The notes under the pieces are model-generated. The model had not been told where the DNA came from. It ran no database searches and saw only the letters and a program-made list of their open reading frames with translations. 42,066 nucleotides of DNA, from positions 1-42,066 of the forward strand of contig NZ_NTGZ01000035.1 of the NCBI RefSeq assembly GCF_002551245.1. The letters run 5' to 3'. The number at the start of each line of letters is the position of its first letter. The stretch's first letter is position 1. Positions 24,838 to 33,456 of this stretch are shown here, piece after piece. The position numbers were made by a program, and so were the translations under genes. The DNA is from Streptomyces sp. rh34 (GTDB lineage Bacteria; Actinomycetota; Actinomycetes; Streptomycetales; Streptomycetaceae).

Positions 24838-27369
24838 ATGTTCCGTACCGCCCTGCGCAATGTGCTCGCGCACAAGGCCAGGCTGCTGATGACCGTGCTC
24901 GCCGTCATGCTCGGCGTAGCGTTCGTCTCCGGCACCCTGGTCTTCACCGACACCCTCGGCAACGCCTTCAGCAAGCAGTCCGCCAAGAGCTACGACAACG
25001 TCGCCGTCTCCGTGGAGACGTTCGCCGGCGACGACGAGAAGACCTACGGCATCGACGAGGCCACCCTGGAGAAGATCCGGGGCCTGGACGGCGTGGCCTC
25101 CGCCACCGGCCGGGTCAACGGCTTCGCAGGGGTCGCCGACCCCGACGGCAAGCTGATCGGCAACGGCTGGTCCAACACCGGTGCCAACTTCGCCCCCGGC
25201 AAGGACGGCAAGGACGCGAGCTACGTCTTCACCGACGGCTCGGGCCCGGCGAAGAACGGCTCGGTCGCGCTCGACAAGGACACCGCGAGCAAGGGCAAGT
25301 ACCGCGTCGGCGACCCGGTGCGGGTTGCCACCAACGGCCCGGTGAAGGAGTACACGCTCTCGGGGATCTTCACCACCGAGGACGGCGCGGTCAACGCGGG
25401 CGGCAGCCTCGTGCTGTTCGACACCCCGACCGCCCAGAAGCTCTACCTGAAGCCCGGCGTCTTCCAGAACGCCACCGTCTCCGCCGCGGGCGGAGTCTCC
25501 GACCAGAAGCTGCTGGACGCCATCGAGCCCCTGCTGCCGGAGGACGCCACCGCGCAGACCGGCAAGGCGCTGGCGGACCGGCAGGCGAAGGACATCGAGA
25601 ACGGGATGGCCGGCCTCAACGGCATGCTGCTGGCGTTCGCCGGCATCGCGCTGTTCGTCGGTATCTTCCTCATCGCCAACACCTTCACCATGCTGATCGC
25701 CCAGCGGACCCGTGAGCTGGCCCTGATGCGGGCCATCGGAGCCACCCGCCGTCAGGTCAAGCGCTCGGTGCTGATGGAAGCGGCGGTCGTCGGCACGCTC
25801 GCCTCCGTCATCGGCTTCGCCCTCGGTCTCGGCCTCGCCACCGGACTGCGCTCCGCGATGGGCCTCCTGGGCGGCAAGATCCCCGCCGGGCCGCTGGTCG
25901 TCTCGCCGACGGCCGTCCTCTCCGCCTTCGCGGTCGGCATCCTGATCACGGTGCTGGCCGCCTGGCTGCCCGCCCGCCGGGCCGCGAAGATCGCCCCGGT
26001 GGCCGCGATGAGCAGCGTGCACGCCACCGCCTCCACCAAGTCCCTGGTCGTACGGAACTCCATCGGCGGCGTGATCGCCCTCCTCGGCGCCGCGGGGATC
26101 GTCGGCGGCGCGGCGGCCGGCGGCACGTCCGGCCGGCAGTTGGTCGCGGGCGGCGCGTTCTTCGCCCTGATCGGCGTCATCATCCTGATCCCGCTGCTCT
26201 CGCGCCCGGTCATCGCGCTGGTCCGGCCGCTGCTGAAGAAGCTGTTCGGCGTCTCCGGGAAGCTGGCCTCGCAGAACGCGGTCCGCAACCCGCGGCGTAC
26301 CGGAGCCACCGCCTCCGCGCTGGCCATCGGGCTGACCCTGGTCACCGGCATCTCGGTGCTCGGCGTCACGCTCGGCCAGGCCATCGACAAGATGACCACG
26401 GACAACATCAAGGCCGACTACATGGTCTCGATGGCCAGCGGCGACGCGCTCGACGAGTCCGCGCTCAAGGCCCTCGCGAAGGCCGACGGCGTCTCCGCGC
26501 TCTCGCCGCAGCAGGCGACCTGGTTCGAGGTCGACGGTGGGGGCTACTCGGCCTCAGGCGTCACCCCGGGCGACGTGGAGAAGGTCTTCTCGCTGACGAC
26601 CCTCTCCGGTTCGCTCGGCTCGCTCAAGGACGGGCAGGTCGCGGTCGGCTCCAAGACCGCCAAGTCCCACGGCTGGAAGACCGGCGACACCCTCCCGGTG
26701 ACGTTCGACGACGAGAAGAAGGGCGAGGTGACGGTCGGGGCGCTCTACGAGGAGAACGAGTTCCTCTCGCCCTTCCTCATCCCGAAGGAGCTCGCGGACA
26801 AGCACAGCGCGTCGTCCCGCCCCGACATCCGCGAGATCTGGATCAAGGCGGACGGCGGCGCGAGCAAGGCCAACGAGCAGGCGATCGTGGACGCGCTCGG
26901 CGACAACCCGGCGATGAGCGTCATGGACCGGCAGGACATCCGTGACATGTTCGGCGGCTTCATCAACACCGCCCTGAACATCATGTACGGGCTGCTCGCC
27001 ATGGCCCTGCTGATCGCTGTCCTCGGAGTCGTCAACACCCTCGCGATGTCGGTGTTCGAGCGGCAGCAGGAGATCGGCATGCTCCGTGCGATCGGCCTCG
27101 ACCGGGGCCGCGTCAAGCGGATGATCCGTCTGGAGGCCGTCGTCATCTCGCTCTTCGGCGCGGTGATCGGGGTCGGCCTCGGGGTCTTCCTCGGCTGGGC
27201 GATCGGCCAGACCCTGTCCGCCGACATCCCCGGCTACGCCCTGGTCATCCCGTGGGACCGGCTCGGCCTCTTCCTGCTCCTCGCCGGCCTGGTGGGCGTC
27301 CTCGCCTCGCTGTGGCCCGCGCGCAGCGCCGCGAAGCTCAACATGCTGACGGCGATCAAGACCGAGTAG
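24838..27369 (+). CDS. ABC transporter permease with two FtsX domains
   Basis: The 843-residue membrane protein has the duplicated FtsX/MacB layout: an N-terminal helix (LMTVLAVMLGVAFVSGTLVF), an extracytoplasmic MacB-type periplasmic-core domain (about 45-250), three helices (LLAFAGIALFVGIFLIANTF, TLASVIGFALGLGLATGLR, AVLSAFAVGILITVLAAWLP), a middle helix pair (450s-500s), a second extracellular domain, and three last helices (NIMYGLLAMALLIAVLGVVN onwards). The repeated motif QRTRELALMRAIGATRRQVK / RQQEIGMLRAIGLDRGRVKR is the coupling-helix signature. With the ATPase before it, it forms a mechanotransmission-type exporter; in Streptomyces such pairs are commonly linked with envelope stress. 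The cargo is unknown. Confidence 0.95.
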   Translation: MFRTALRNVLAHKARLLMTVLAVMLGVAFVSGTLVFTDTLGNAFSKQSAKSYDNVAVSVETFAGDDEKTYGIDEATLEKIRGLDGVASATGRVNGFAGVADPDGKLIGNGWSNTGANFAPGKDGKDASYVFTDGSGPAKNGSVALDKDTASKGKYRVGDPVRVATNGPVKEYTLSGIFTTEDGAVNAGGSLVLFDTPTAQKLYLKPGVFQNATVSAAGGVSDQKLLDAIEPLLPEDATAQTGKALADRQAKDIENGMAGLNGMLLAFAGIALFVGIFLIANTFTMLIAQRTRELALMRAIGATRRQVKRSVLMEAAVVGTLASVIGFALGLGLATGLRSAMGLLGGKIPAGPLVVSPTAVLSAFAVGILITVLAAWLPARRAAKIAPVAAMSSVHATASTKSLVVRNSIGGVIALLGAAGIVGGAAAGGTSGRQLVAGGAFFALIGVIILIPLLSRPVIALVRPLLKKLFGVSGKLASQNAVRNPRRTGATASALAIGLTLVTGISVLGVTLGQAIDKMTTDNIKADYMVSMASGDALDESALKALAKADGVSALSPQQATWFEVDGGGYSASGVTPGDVEKVFSLTTLSGSLGSLKDGQVAVGSKTAKSHGWKTGDTLPVTFDDEKKGEVTVGALYEENEFLSPFLIPKELADKHSASSRPDIREIWIKADGGASKANEQAIVDALGDNPAMSVMDRQDIRDMFGGFINTALNIMYGLLAMALLIAVLGVVNTLAMSVFERQQEIGMLRAIGLDRGRVKRMIRLEAVVISLFGAVIGVGLGVFLGWAIGQTLSADIPGYALVIPWDRLGLFLLLAGLVGVLASLWPARSAAKLNMLTAIKTE

Positions 27370-27394
27370 CCCGCGCCCGGGGCGTGGGGGCGAC

Positions 27395-27436
27395 GAGGGG
27401 CCGGTGCACCGCTGGAGAGCGGTGCACCGGCCCCTC
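27395..27436. terminator. Bidirectional terminator between convergent operons
   Basis: Perfect 19-bp arms (gaggggccggtgcaccgct at 27395-27413 and its complement at 27418-27436) with a 4-base loop lie between the ABC permease and the methyltransferase gene. It is the strongest hairpin in the window. Confidence 0.92.
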
Positions 27437-27459
27437 ACCCGTTGACGTACGCGTACGGG

Positions 27460-28773
27460 TCAGGCGCCCCCGCCCTCGGCGGGCTCCGTCCAGGTGCGGG
27501 CGCGCAGCGGCATCCGGGAGCCGCCGCCGTCCGTCGGGCGTACCGCGAGGATCTGGTTGACGCCGATCTTGTTGTGCTCGAAGGAGAGCGCCGAGGCGGC
27601 CATGTACAGCCGCCAGACCCTGGCCCGGCCCGGTGATGTGGCGCGTACCGCCCGCTCCCAGTGCTGCTCCAGGTTGGCCACCCACCGGCGCAGGGTCAGC
27701 GCGTAGTGCTCGCGCAGTGCCTCGACGTCCCGGGCCTCGAAGCCGGCCTCCTCCAGGGTGGCCAGGGTGCGGCCGAGCGGGGCCAGTTCGCCGTCGGGGA
27801 AGACGTAGGCGTCGATGAACGCGTCGATGCGGTAGGCGTCCTCGTCCTTCTCGGGGCGGCGGGCGATCTGGTGGTTCAGGAGTCGGCCGCCGGGCTTCAG
27901 GAGGGCGTAGAGGTCGTCCGCGTACTCCCGGTAGCGGACCGATCCGACGTGCTCGGCCATGCCGATCGAGGAGATCGCGTCGTACGGGCCGTCGCGGACG
28001 TCCCGGTAGTCCTGGACGCGGATCTCGATCCGGTCGGTCAGGCCCTCCTCGGCGATGCGCTTGCGGGCGTGGGCCGCCTGCTCCTGGGAGAGGGTGATGC
28101 CGGTGACCTGCGCCCCGTACGTACGGGCGGCGTGGATGGCCATGGAGCCCCAGCCGCAGCCGACGTCCAGGAGCCGCTCGCCCTCCTTCAGGCCGAGCTT
28201 GCGGGAGACCAGGTCGAGCTTGTCGCGCTGGGCGTCCTCCAGGCTCTCCCCGTCCTGCCAGTAGGCGCAGGAGTAGACCATGGAGGGGCCGAGCACCAGG
28301 GCGTAGAAGTCGTTTCCGACGTCGTAGTGGTGGCTGATGGCCTCCTTGTCGCGGCGTCTGGTGTGCAGCGGGCCGGTGCGGCGGCGCACTTCCTCGGCGG
28401 GCGGGGCCGGCGGCGGCCAGGGGCCCGCGAGGTCGAGGAGGCCGCGGGCGAAGGCGCGGACCTTGGGGTCGCGGACCGGGTGGACGGAATCCTTGGCGTC
28501 GGCGCCCCGGTCCCAGAGCAGCCCGGCCAGCTCGCCGAGCGCTTCGTACAGGTCGCCCTCGATATCGATCTCCCCGGCCACCCAGGCGCGGGCCAGGCCC
28601 AGCTCGCCCGGCTTCCACAGGAGCCGGCGCAGAGCGCGGCGGTGGCGGATCACGAGGACCGGGGCGCCGGGCGGCCCCGATTCGCTGCCGTCCCAGGCCC
28701 GGATACGGACCGGCAGGGGTTCCGAGAGCAACTCCTCGGCAAGAGCGGTCAGCCGCGACGCGGCGTCTGCCAT
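27460..28773 (-). CDS. Cyclopropane-fatty-acyl-phospholipid synthase family protein
   Basis: ATG 28773 has ggagg about 8 bases upstream; in-frame upstream codons look non-coding. The 437-residue SAM-dependent methyltransferase has an N-terminal domain (about 1-120) that in the Cfa family helps bind lipid, the substrate-site motif HHYDVGNDFYALVL (148-161), the SAM loop LLDVGCGWGS (201-210), VTGITLSQEQ and SIGMAEHVG (catalytic Glu region). It should add a methylene or methyl bridge to unsaturated membrane fatty acids, at the inner face of the membrane. It stands alone between two terminators. Confidence 0.92.
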   Translation of the reverse strand: MADAASRLTALAEELLSEPLPVRIRAWDGSESGPPGAPVLVIRHRRALRRLLWKPGELGLARAWVAGEIDIEGDLYEALGELAGLLWDRGADAKDSVHPVRDPKVRAFARGLLDLAGPWPPPAPPAEEVRRRTGPLHTRRRDKEAISHHYDVGNDFYALVLGPSMVYSCAYWQDGESLEDAQRDKLDLVSRKLGLKEGERLLDVGCGWGSMAIHAARTYGAQVTGITLSQEQAAHARKRIAEEGLTDRIEIRVQDYRDVRDGPYDAISSIGMAEHVGSVRYREYADDLYALLKPGGRLLNHQIARRPEKDEDAYRIDAFIDAYVFPDGELAPLGRTLATLEEAGFEARDVEALREHYALTLRRWVANLEQHWERAVRATSPGRARVWRLYMAASALSFEHNKIGVNQILAVRPTDGGGSRMPLRARTWTEPAEGGGA

Positions 28774-29014
28774 GGCGCACACCTCCGTGGTGTTTCCCCG
28801 ACAAGCACGACAAGCACAGGCAACAGACATGCTCGTAGCCCCGCCGCGACACCCCGGTGCCGTGGCGAGGTACACCTGCGTCAACTGTCCTCGCACACTC
28901 CGTCATTCCGCTACCGGGCAACGAAACGGCAAAAAGCATGTATGCGCCACCCATACGGGCGGAAACCGGCCACGGCCCGCCGTCGGCCCCGGTCCGGGAC
29001 CGCACCCGGATACG

Positions 29015-29058
29015 CCGAAGGGGCCGTCCGCACCACGGATGGCGGACGGCCCCTTCGG
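29015..29058 (-). terminator. Terminator of the NADH dehydrogenase gene
   Basis: Perfect 17-bp arms (ccgaaggggccgtccgc at 29015-29031, complement at 29042-29058) lie 43 bases past the ndh stop. The 28774-29100 gap holds this hairpin and the upstream region of the methyltransferase gene; nothing else is recognised. Confidence 0.88.
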
Positions 29059-29100
29059 GCGTCGTACGGCGCGCCCCCCTCGGAGCGCTTCACCGGGGGG

Positions 29101-30486
29101 TCAGGAGGCCTTGGCCTTCTCGCCCTCGGGCTTGGCGGCGGCCGGAGCCGGGGCCGGCTTGGCGGCCTCGTAGAACTCCTCGCGCGGCGTCTCCATGGCG
29201 CCGAGCGAGACGACCTCGCGCTTGAGGAACATCGCCAGCGTCCAGTCGGCGAAGACCCGGATCTTGCGGTTCCAGGTCGGCATGGCCATGCCGTGGTAGC
29301 CGCGGTGCATGTACCAGGCGAGACGGCCCTTGAGCTTGATCTTCACCTTGCCCATGACGATCATCGCGACGCCCTTGTGCAGGCCGAGACCGGCGACGGC
29401 GCCCTTGTTGGCGTGGCTGTACTCCTTCTGCGGGAAGCCCCGCATGCCGGAGATCACGTTGTCGCCGAGCACCTTCGCCTGACGCAGCGCGTGCTGGGCG
29501 TTGGGCGGGCACCAGGCGTTCGGGTTGCCGGCGCGGCGGCCGACCATGTCCGGCACCTGGGCGTTGTCGCCCGCGGCCCAGATGTAGTCGCTGCCCTGCA
29601 CCTGGAGCTTCTCCGAGGTGTCCACGTGACCGCGGGGGCCGAGCGGCAGGCCGAAGCGCGCCAGCGCCGGGTTCGGCTTCACACCGGCGGTCCACACGAT
29701 GGTGCTGGAGTCGACCTCCAGGCCGTTCTTCAGCACCACGTGGCCGTCGACGCAGGAGTCCATCGAGGTGGAGAGGTAGATCTCCACACCGCGGCTCTCC
29801 AGGTGCTCCTTGCCGTAGGCGCCCAGCTTCGGGCCGACCTCGGGAAGGATCTTGTCGGCGGCGTCGACGAGGATGAAGCGCATGTCCTCGCGCTTCACGT
29901 TGGTGTAGTACTTCGCCGCGTCGCGGGCCATGTCCTCGACCTCGCCGATGGTCTCCGCGCCGGCGAAGCCGCCGCCCACGAAGACGAACGTCAGCGCCTT
30001 GCGGCGGACGTCCTCGTCGGTCGTGGAGTCAGCCTTGTCCAGCTGCTCCAGGACGTGGTTGCGCAGGCCGATGGACTCCTCGATGCCCTTCATGCCGATG
30101 CCCTGCTCGGCGAGGCCGGGGATCGGGAAGGTACGGGAGACCGCGCCCATCGCGATGACCAGGTAGTCGAAGGGCAGCTCGTAGGCCTCGCCGACGATCG
30201 GCGCGACCGTGGCGACCTTGCGGTCCTGATCGATGGTCGTGACACGACCGGTGAGAACCTCAGCCTTGGGCAGCACACGTCGCAGCGGGACGACGACATG
30301 CCGAGGCGAGATGCTGCCGGCAGCAGCTTCGGGGAGGAAGGGCTGGTAGGTCATGTACGACCGCGGGTCGACGACCGTGACGGTCGCCTCCCCGTATCGC
30401 ATCTTCTTCAGAATGCGACGAGCTGCGTACAGGCCTACGTACCCACCGCCTACAACGAGGATCCTGGGACGCTCCGTGGTGCTCAT
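29101..30486 (-). CDS. ndh: Type II NADH dehydrogenase (NDH-2)
   Basis: The single-subunit, FAD-dependent enzyme oxidises NADH and reduces quinone at the cytoplasmic membrane without pumping protons. The 461-residue protein has the FAD Rossmann motif RILVVGGGYVGLYAARR (8-24), a second dinucleotide motif FVFVGGGFAGAETIGE (167-182) and IWAAGDNAQVPDMVGR for FAD closing. The C-terminal part holds the membrane-binding amphipathic region and ends in a Lys/Ala/Pro tail (APAPAAAKPEGEKAKAS). The start MSTTERPRIL is ATG 30486. Two Rex-like boxes upstream suggest control by the NADH/NAD+ ratio. Confidence 0.93.
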   Translation of the reverse strand: MSTTERPRILVVGGGYVGLYAARRILKKMRYGEATVTVVDPRSYMTYQPFLPEAAAGSISPRHVVVPLRRVLPKAEVLTGRVTTIDQDRKVATVAPIVGEAYELPFDYLVIAMGAVSRTFPIPGLAEQGIGMKGIEESIGLRNHVLEQLDKADSTTDEDVRRKALTFVFVGGGFAGAETIGEVEDMARDAAKYYTNVKREDMRFILVDAADKILPEVGPKLGAYGKEHLESRGVEIYLSTSMDSCVDGHVVLKNGLEVDSSTIVWTAGVKPNPALARFGLPLGPRGHVDTSEKLQVQGSDYIWAAGDNAQVPDMVGRRAGNPNAWCPPNAQHALRQAKVLGDNVISGMRGFPQKEYSHANKGAVAGLGLHKGVAMIVMGKVKIKLKGRLAWYMHRGYHGMAMPTWNRKIRVFADWTLAMFLKREVVSLGAMETPREEFYEAAKPAPAPAAAKPEGEKAKAS

Positions 30487-30520
30487 GCCATCGAGTATCC
30501 ACCCCGCCCCAGGGGGGTGC

Positions 30521-30538
30521 TCGTGAGCCCCTTCACAA
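30521..30538. promoter_or_regulatory. Rex-like operator next to the ndh start
   Basis: TCGTGAG-CCCC-TTCACAA, an imperfect dyad matching TTGTGAA-N4-TTCACAA at 12 of 14 fixed positions, lies 35-52 bases before ATG 30486, over the expected promoter. Rex is the NADH-sensing repressor of respiratory genes in Streptomyces. Confidence 0.6.
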
Positions 30539-30793
30539 GGATTGGCCGACCCTCTGCTACACTTCGCCGCCCACGTGACCCAGGTCATGGGCACGAAAGG
30601 GAACCACAGCACTGCGGGAAACGTTGTTCACCGCTTGTGAGCTGGCCCTTGACCCTTCGGGAGGTGCGGACCACCCCTCCCCTTCATGCGGACGCAACGC
30701 TCCCGGAACCCGCGCGCGACACCTCCGCGCACCCTCCCGGGCGCCCCGTTCGAGCCTGACGGGCCCCAACAACGACCAACAGGGCCCCATTCC

Positions 30794-30811
30794 TTGTGAA
30801 GAAGTTCACGA
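30794..30811. promoter_or_regulatory. Strong Rex-like operator upstream of ndh
   Basis: TTGTGAAGAAGTTCACGA matches the Rex consensus TTGTGAA-N4-TTCACAA at all but one fixed position. It lies about 310 bases before ndh and 62 bases past the stop of the permease gene. The 30487-30873 gap holds the two boxes and the ndh promoter; no gene is recognised. Confidence 0.65.
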
Positions 30812-30873
30812 AGTTTCTCGCGGCGCGGCTCCGAAGGGGACCCCCGGGCGGTCCGGAGTGACCGGATCGGGGC

Positions 30874-31881
30874 TCAACGGTGCAGGTGACGGCGCGAAGG
30901 AGCGGGCAGCAGGCGGGGGACGGCCCGGACGCAGAGCACCATCCCGACGACCTCGACCAGGGTCTGCGTGACCACCACGACGGCCGCGACGGCGTACGCG
31001 TCCGGCAGGGACAGGGCGAGCGGCAGAACGACCAGGGAGTTACGGGTCGCCCCGCTGAAGACCACGGCCCGCCCGCCGGGCACGTCGAGCCGGAAGAGCC
31101 GGGCGACCGCCTTCCCCGCGAAGGCCATCACCACCAGGAACGCCGCGTAGAAGGGGACCACCGCGGCGACGTCGGTGAGGTTGCCTCCCAGCTCCGGCAC
31201 CTGGGAGGCGACGACGACCAGCAGGGTCGCGGCCATCAGCGGCACCATCGTCGTGGACGCCGCGCCGGACACCCGGCGCCCGCTCTCCCGCCGCCCCGCC
31301 CAGAACTGGAGCGCCCAGGCGAGCGCGAGCGGCACGACGACCAGAAGGACGAACGCCTCCAGGAACGGCCCCGCCTCCACGAGGTCGGCGAGCCCGGAGC
31401 CGAGGAACGCGTACAGGAGGAGCGGCAGCAGCGCCATCTGTGCGACCAGCAGCAGCGGGGTCGCGGCGAGCAGCCGGCGGGCCGAGCCGCCGGCGAGACC
31501 GCTGAAGACGATCACGTAGTCGACGCACGGGCAGAGCAGCACGAGCAGCACTCCGAGGCGTACCGCCCGGTCGGCGGGCAGGAAGGAGAACATCGCGGCG
31601 ACGACGACCGGCACGACGACAAAGTTCACCACCAGCGCGGCGGACAGGAACCGGCCGTCGCGCAGCGAGCGCAGCAGCTCGGCCGCCGGGACCTGAAGGA
31701 AGGTCACGAAGAGCAGTGCGCCCAGGACCGGGTTGACGAGGTGTTCGAGACCCGGTCCCGCGGAGGGGGCGGCCAGCCCGAGGAGGGCGCCGAGGGCCAT
31801 CGCGGCGAGGTAGATCACCACCTGGTGGTGTTCCATCCGCTCGACGGCCCCGCGCGGGGCGCGCGTCGCCTCCTGAGCCAT
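30874..31881 (-). CDS. ACR3 / bile acid:sodium symporter-like permease
   Basis: The 335-residue protein has ten hydrophobic helices (VVIYLAAMALGALLGLAAP, LNPVLGALLFVTFLQVP-like, FLSAALVVNFVVVPVVVAAM, LGVLLVLLCPCVDYVIVFSG and others) and the BART-superfamily fold. LLCPCVDYVIVFSGLAGGSA resembles the central broken helix of ACR3-type arsenite exporters, with two Cys; GATRNSLVVLPLALSLP is the second crossing motif. Database annotation would read arsenic resistance protein or bile acid:sodium symporter. No arsR or arsC is near, so arsenite export is not supported by context. The start may instead be the Met at residue 16 (MEHHQVVIYL). Confidence 0.85.
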   Translation of the reverse strand: MAQEATRAPRGAVERMEHHQVVIYLAAMALGALLGLAAPSAGPGLEHLVNPVLGALLFVTFLQVPAAELLRSLRDGRFLSAALVVNFVVVPVVVAAMFSFLPADRAVRLGVLLVLLCPCVDYVIVFSGLAGGSARRLLAATPLLLVAQMALLPLLLYAFLGSGLADLVEAGPFLEAFVLLVVVPLALAWALQFWAGRRESGRRVSGAASTTMVPLMAATLLVVVASQVPELGGNLTDVAAVVPFYAAFLVVMAFAGKAVARLFRLDVPGGRAVVFSGATRNSLVVLPLALSLPDAYAVAAVVVVTQTLVEVVGMVLCVRAVPRLLPAPSRRHLHR

Positions 31882-31918
31882 CCGTCGCTTCCCCTCCCGG
31901 AACCTGCCGGCCCTTCGC

Positions 31919-32860
31919 CTAAGCGGCGCTCCAGGCGATGCCGTCGAGGATGTCGTGCTCGCTGACGACGACCTCGTGGGCTCCCGTCCGCTCCATCACG
32001 GCGAGCAGGACGAGCGCCCCCGCGCCGATCACGTCGACCCGGCCCGGGTGCATCACGGGGATCGCGGCGCGCTCCTCGTGGGTGGAGCGGAGCAGGTGCT
32101 CGGCGATCGCGCGGACCTGGCCGCGGGTGACCCGGGAGTGGTGGATGGCCCCGGAGTCGTACTCCGGCAGTTCCAGCGCGATTCCGGCGACGGTGGTGAC
32201 GGTGCCCGCGAGACCGACGAGCGTACCGGCGCCCTTGAGCGGCACGGTCCGCTCGGCGAGGTCGAGGGCGGCGTCGACGTCCGCGCGGATCGCCGCGGCC
32301 CGCTCGTGGCTGGGCGGGTCAATGACGGTCCCGTCCACGATCAGGTGACGCTCCGTCATCCGTACGCAGCCGATGTCCACGGACCGGGCCGCCTCCACCC
32401 GGTCCGAGCCGAGGACGAACTCGGTGGAGCCGCCGCCGATGTCGACGACCAGATACGGCTTCGCCAGGTGGTCGCTGCCCGCCAGTTCCCTGGTGGCCCC
32501 GTCGAAGGAGAGCTGCGCCTCCTGGTCGCCGGTGATCACCTCGGGCTCGACGCCGAGGATGTCCCGGACCCCGGCCACGAAGTCGGCGCTGTTCTCGGCG
32601 TCGCGGGAGGCGGAGGTGGCGACGAAGCGGATCCGTACGGCGCCCAGCTCCTCGATGGCCGCCGCGTACTCGCGGCAGGCGGCGAACGTCCGCTCCAGCG
32701 CCGCGGGGGCGAGCCGGCCGGTCTGGTCCACCCCCTGGCCGAGGCGGACGATCGTCATGCGCCGGTCCAGCTCGGTGAAGGAGCCGGTGGCGGGGTCCAC
32801 GTCGGCGACGAGGAGCCGGATGGAGTTCGTACCGCAGTCGACGGCGGCGACCCGGGTCAT
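31919..32860 (-). CDS. Ppx/GppA-family exopolyphosphatase
   Basis: The 313-residue protein belongs to the sugar kinase/Hsp70/actin superfamily: phosphate-1 motif VDCGTNSIRLLVADVD (7-22), catalytic-Glu region FVATSASRDAENSADF and phosphate-2 motif VVDIGGGSTEFVLG. It splits phosphate from polyphosphate or the 5'-phosphate of pppGpp, so it may link polyphosphate with the stringent response. It is the short two-domain form usual in actinobacteria. Its ATG overlaps the stop of the DUF501 gene (ATGA), so the two are co-translated. The order eno, divIC-like, DUF501, ppx is conserved in actinobacteria. Confidence 0.92.
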   Translation of the reverse strand: MTRVAAVDCGTNSIRLLVADVDPATGSFTELDRRMTIVRLGQGVDQTGRLAPAALERTFAACREYAAAIEELGAVRIRFVATSASRDAENSADFVAGVRDILGVEPEVITGDQEAQLSFDGATRELAGSDHLAKPYLVVDIGGGSTEFVLGSDRVEAARSVDIGCVRMTERHLIVDGTVIDPPSHERAAAIRADVDAALDLAERTVPLKGAGTLVGLAGTVTTVAGIALELPEYDSGAIHHSRVTRGQVRAIAEHLLRSTHEERAAIPVMHPGRVDVIGAGALVLLAVMERTGAHEVVVSEHDILDGIAWSAA

Positions 32861-33399
32861 GCGTCCTGCCCCTCGGGGGCCCCGCCGCAGGGCGTGACGC
32901 AGGGGCCCTTGGCCCACCACTCGGGCAGCATCGCGATGGCCTCGTCGCCCAGCGGGTTCACCCCGGGGCCGGCGGCCAGCGAGTGGCCGACCAGGACGTG
33001 CAGGCACTTCACCCGGTCCGGCATGCCGCCCGCGCTCGGGAAGCCCTCCAGGACCTCGATGGCGTCGCGGCGGGTGATGTAGTCCTCGTGCGCGGCCCGG
33101 TAGGCGTCGGCCAGCTCCGGGTCGGTCTCCAGACGGGCCGTCATCTCCTTCATGACCCCGTTGGCCTCCAGCGTGCCGATCGCCGAGGCCGCCCGGGGGC
33201 AGGTGAGGTAGTACGTCGTCGGGAACGGCGTGCCGTCCTCCAGACGGGGCTGGGTCTCCACCACGTCCGGGTTGCCGCACGGGCAGCGGTGCGCGATGGC
33301 GCGCAGGCCGCGCGGCGGGCGGCCGAGCTGCTGCTCGAACGCGGCGATGTCCGCGTCGGTGGGCTTGGTGGACTCGGTCTGCGGAGGGGGCGTTTCCAT
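32857..33399 (-). CDS. DUF501 family protein
   Basis: The 180-residue protein has the DUF501 pattern: FEQQLGRPPRGLRAIAHRCP, CGNPDVVETQPRLEDGTPFP, TTYYLTCPRAASAIGTLEAN, then a C-terminal part with conserved Cys (GPCVTPCGGAPEG). The Cys pairs (HRCPCG, CPRA, PCVTPC) suggest metal or iron-sulfur binding, but I cannot show it. The function of the family is unknown. It lies between the FtsB/DivIC-like gene and the phosphatase, an order kept across actinobacteria, which hints at a link with division or cell-wall stress. Confidence 0.93.
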   Translation of the reverse strand: METPPPQTESTKPTDADIAAFEQQLGRPPRGLRAIAHRCPCGNPDVVETQPRLEDGTPFPTTYYLTCPRAASAIGTLEANGVMKEMTARLETDPELADAYRAAHEDYITRRDAIEVLEGFPSAGGMPDRVKCLHVLVGHSLAAGPGVNPLGDEAIAMLPEWWAKGPCVTPCGGAPEGQDA

Positions 33400-33456
33400 G
33401 CCTGCCTTGGTTCTGCTCGAAAGCTCGTAGAAGTGGACGTGACGGTCGTCGGTCGG

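Noticed and set aside
30622..30645. GTTCAC and TTGTGAG halves near 30625-30640 as a third Rex box
   Set aside because: The halves face outward (TTCAC before TGTGA), the reverse of a Rex operator.
27661..30759. A 1032-codon plus-strand frame opposite the methyltransferase and ndh genes
   Set aside because: It is an antisense shadow typical of GC-rich DNA: no motifs, Val/Gly/Asp-rich composition, and the minus strand has clear enzymes.
30796..30861. A 21-codon open frame VKKFTKFLAARLRRGPPGGPE starting with GTG
   Set aside because: It overlaps the Rex-like dyad, has no ribosome site, and ends quickly; the palindrome explains the sequence better.
30874..31881. Arsenite resistance role for the ACR3-like permease
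   Set aside because: No arsR, arsC or arsT neighbour and no operator; only the fold is supported.
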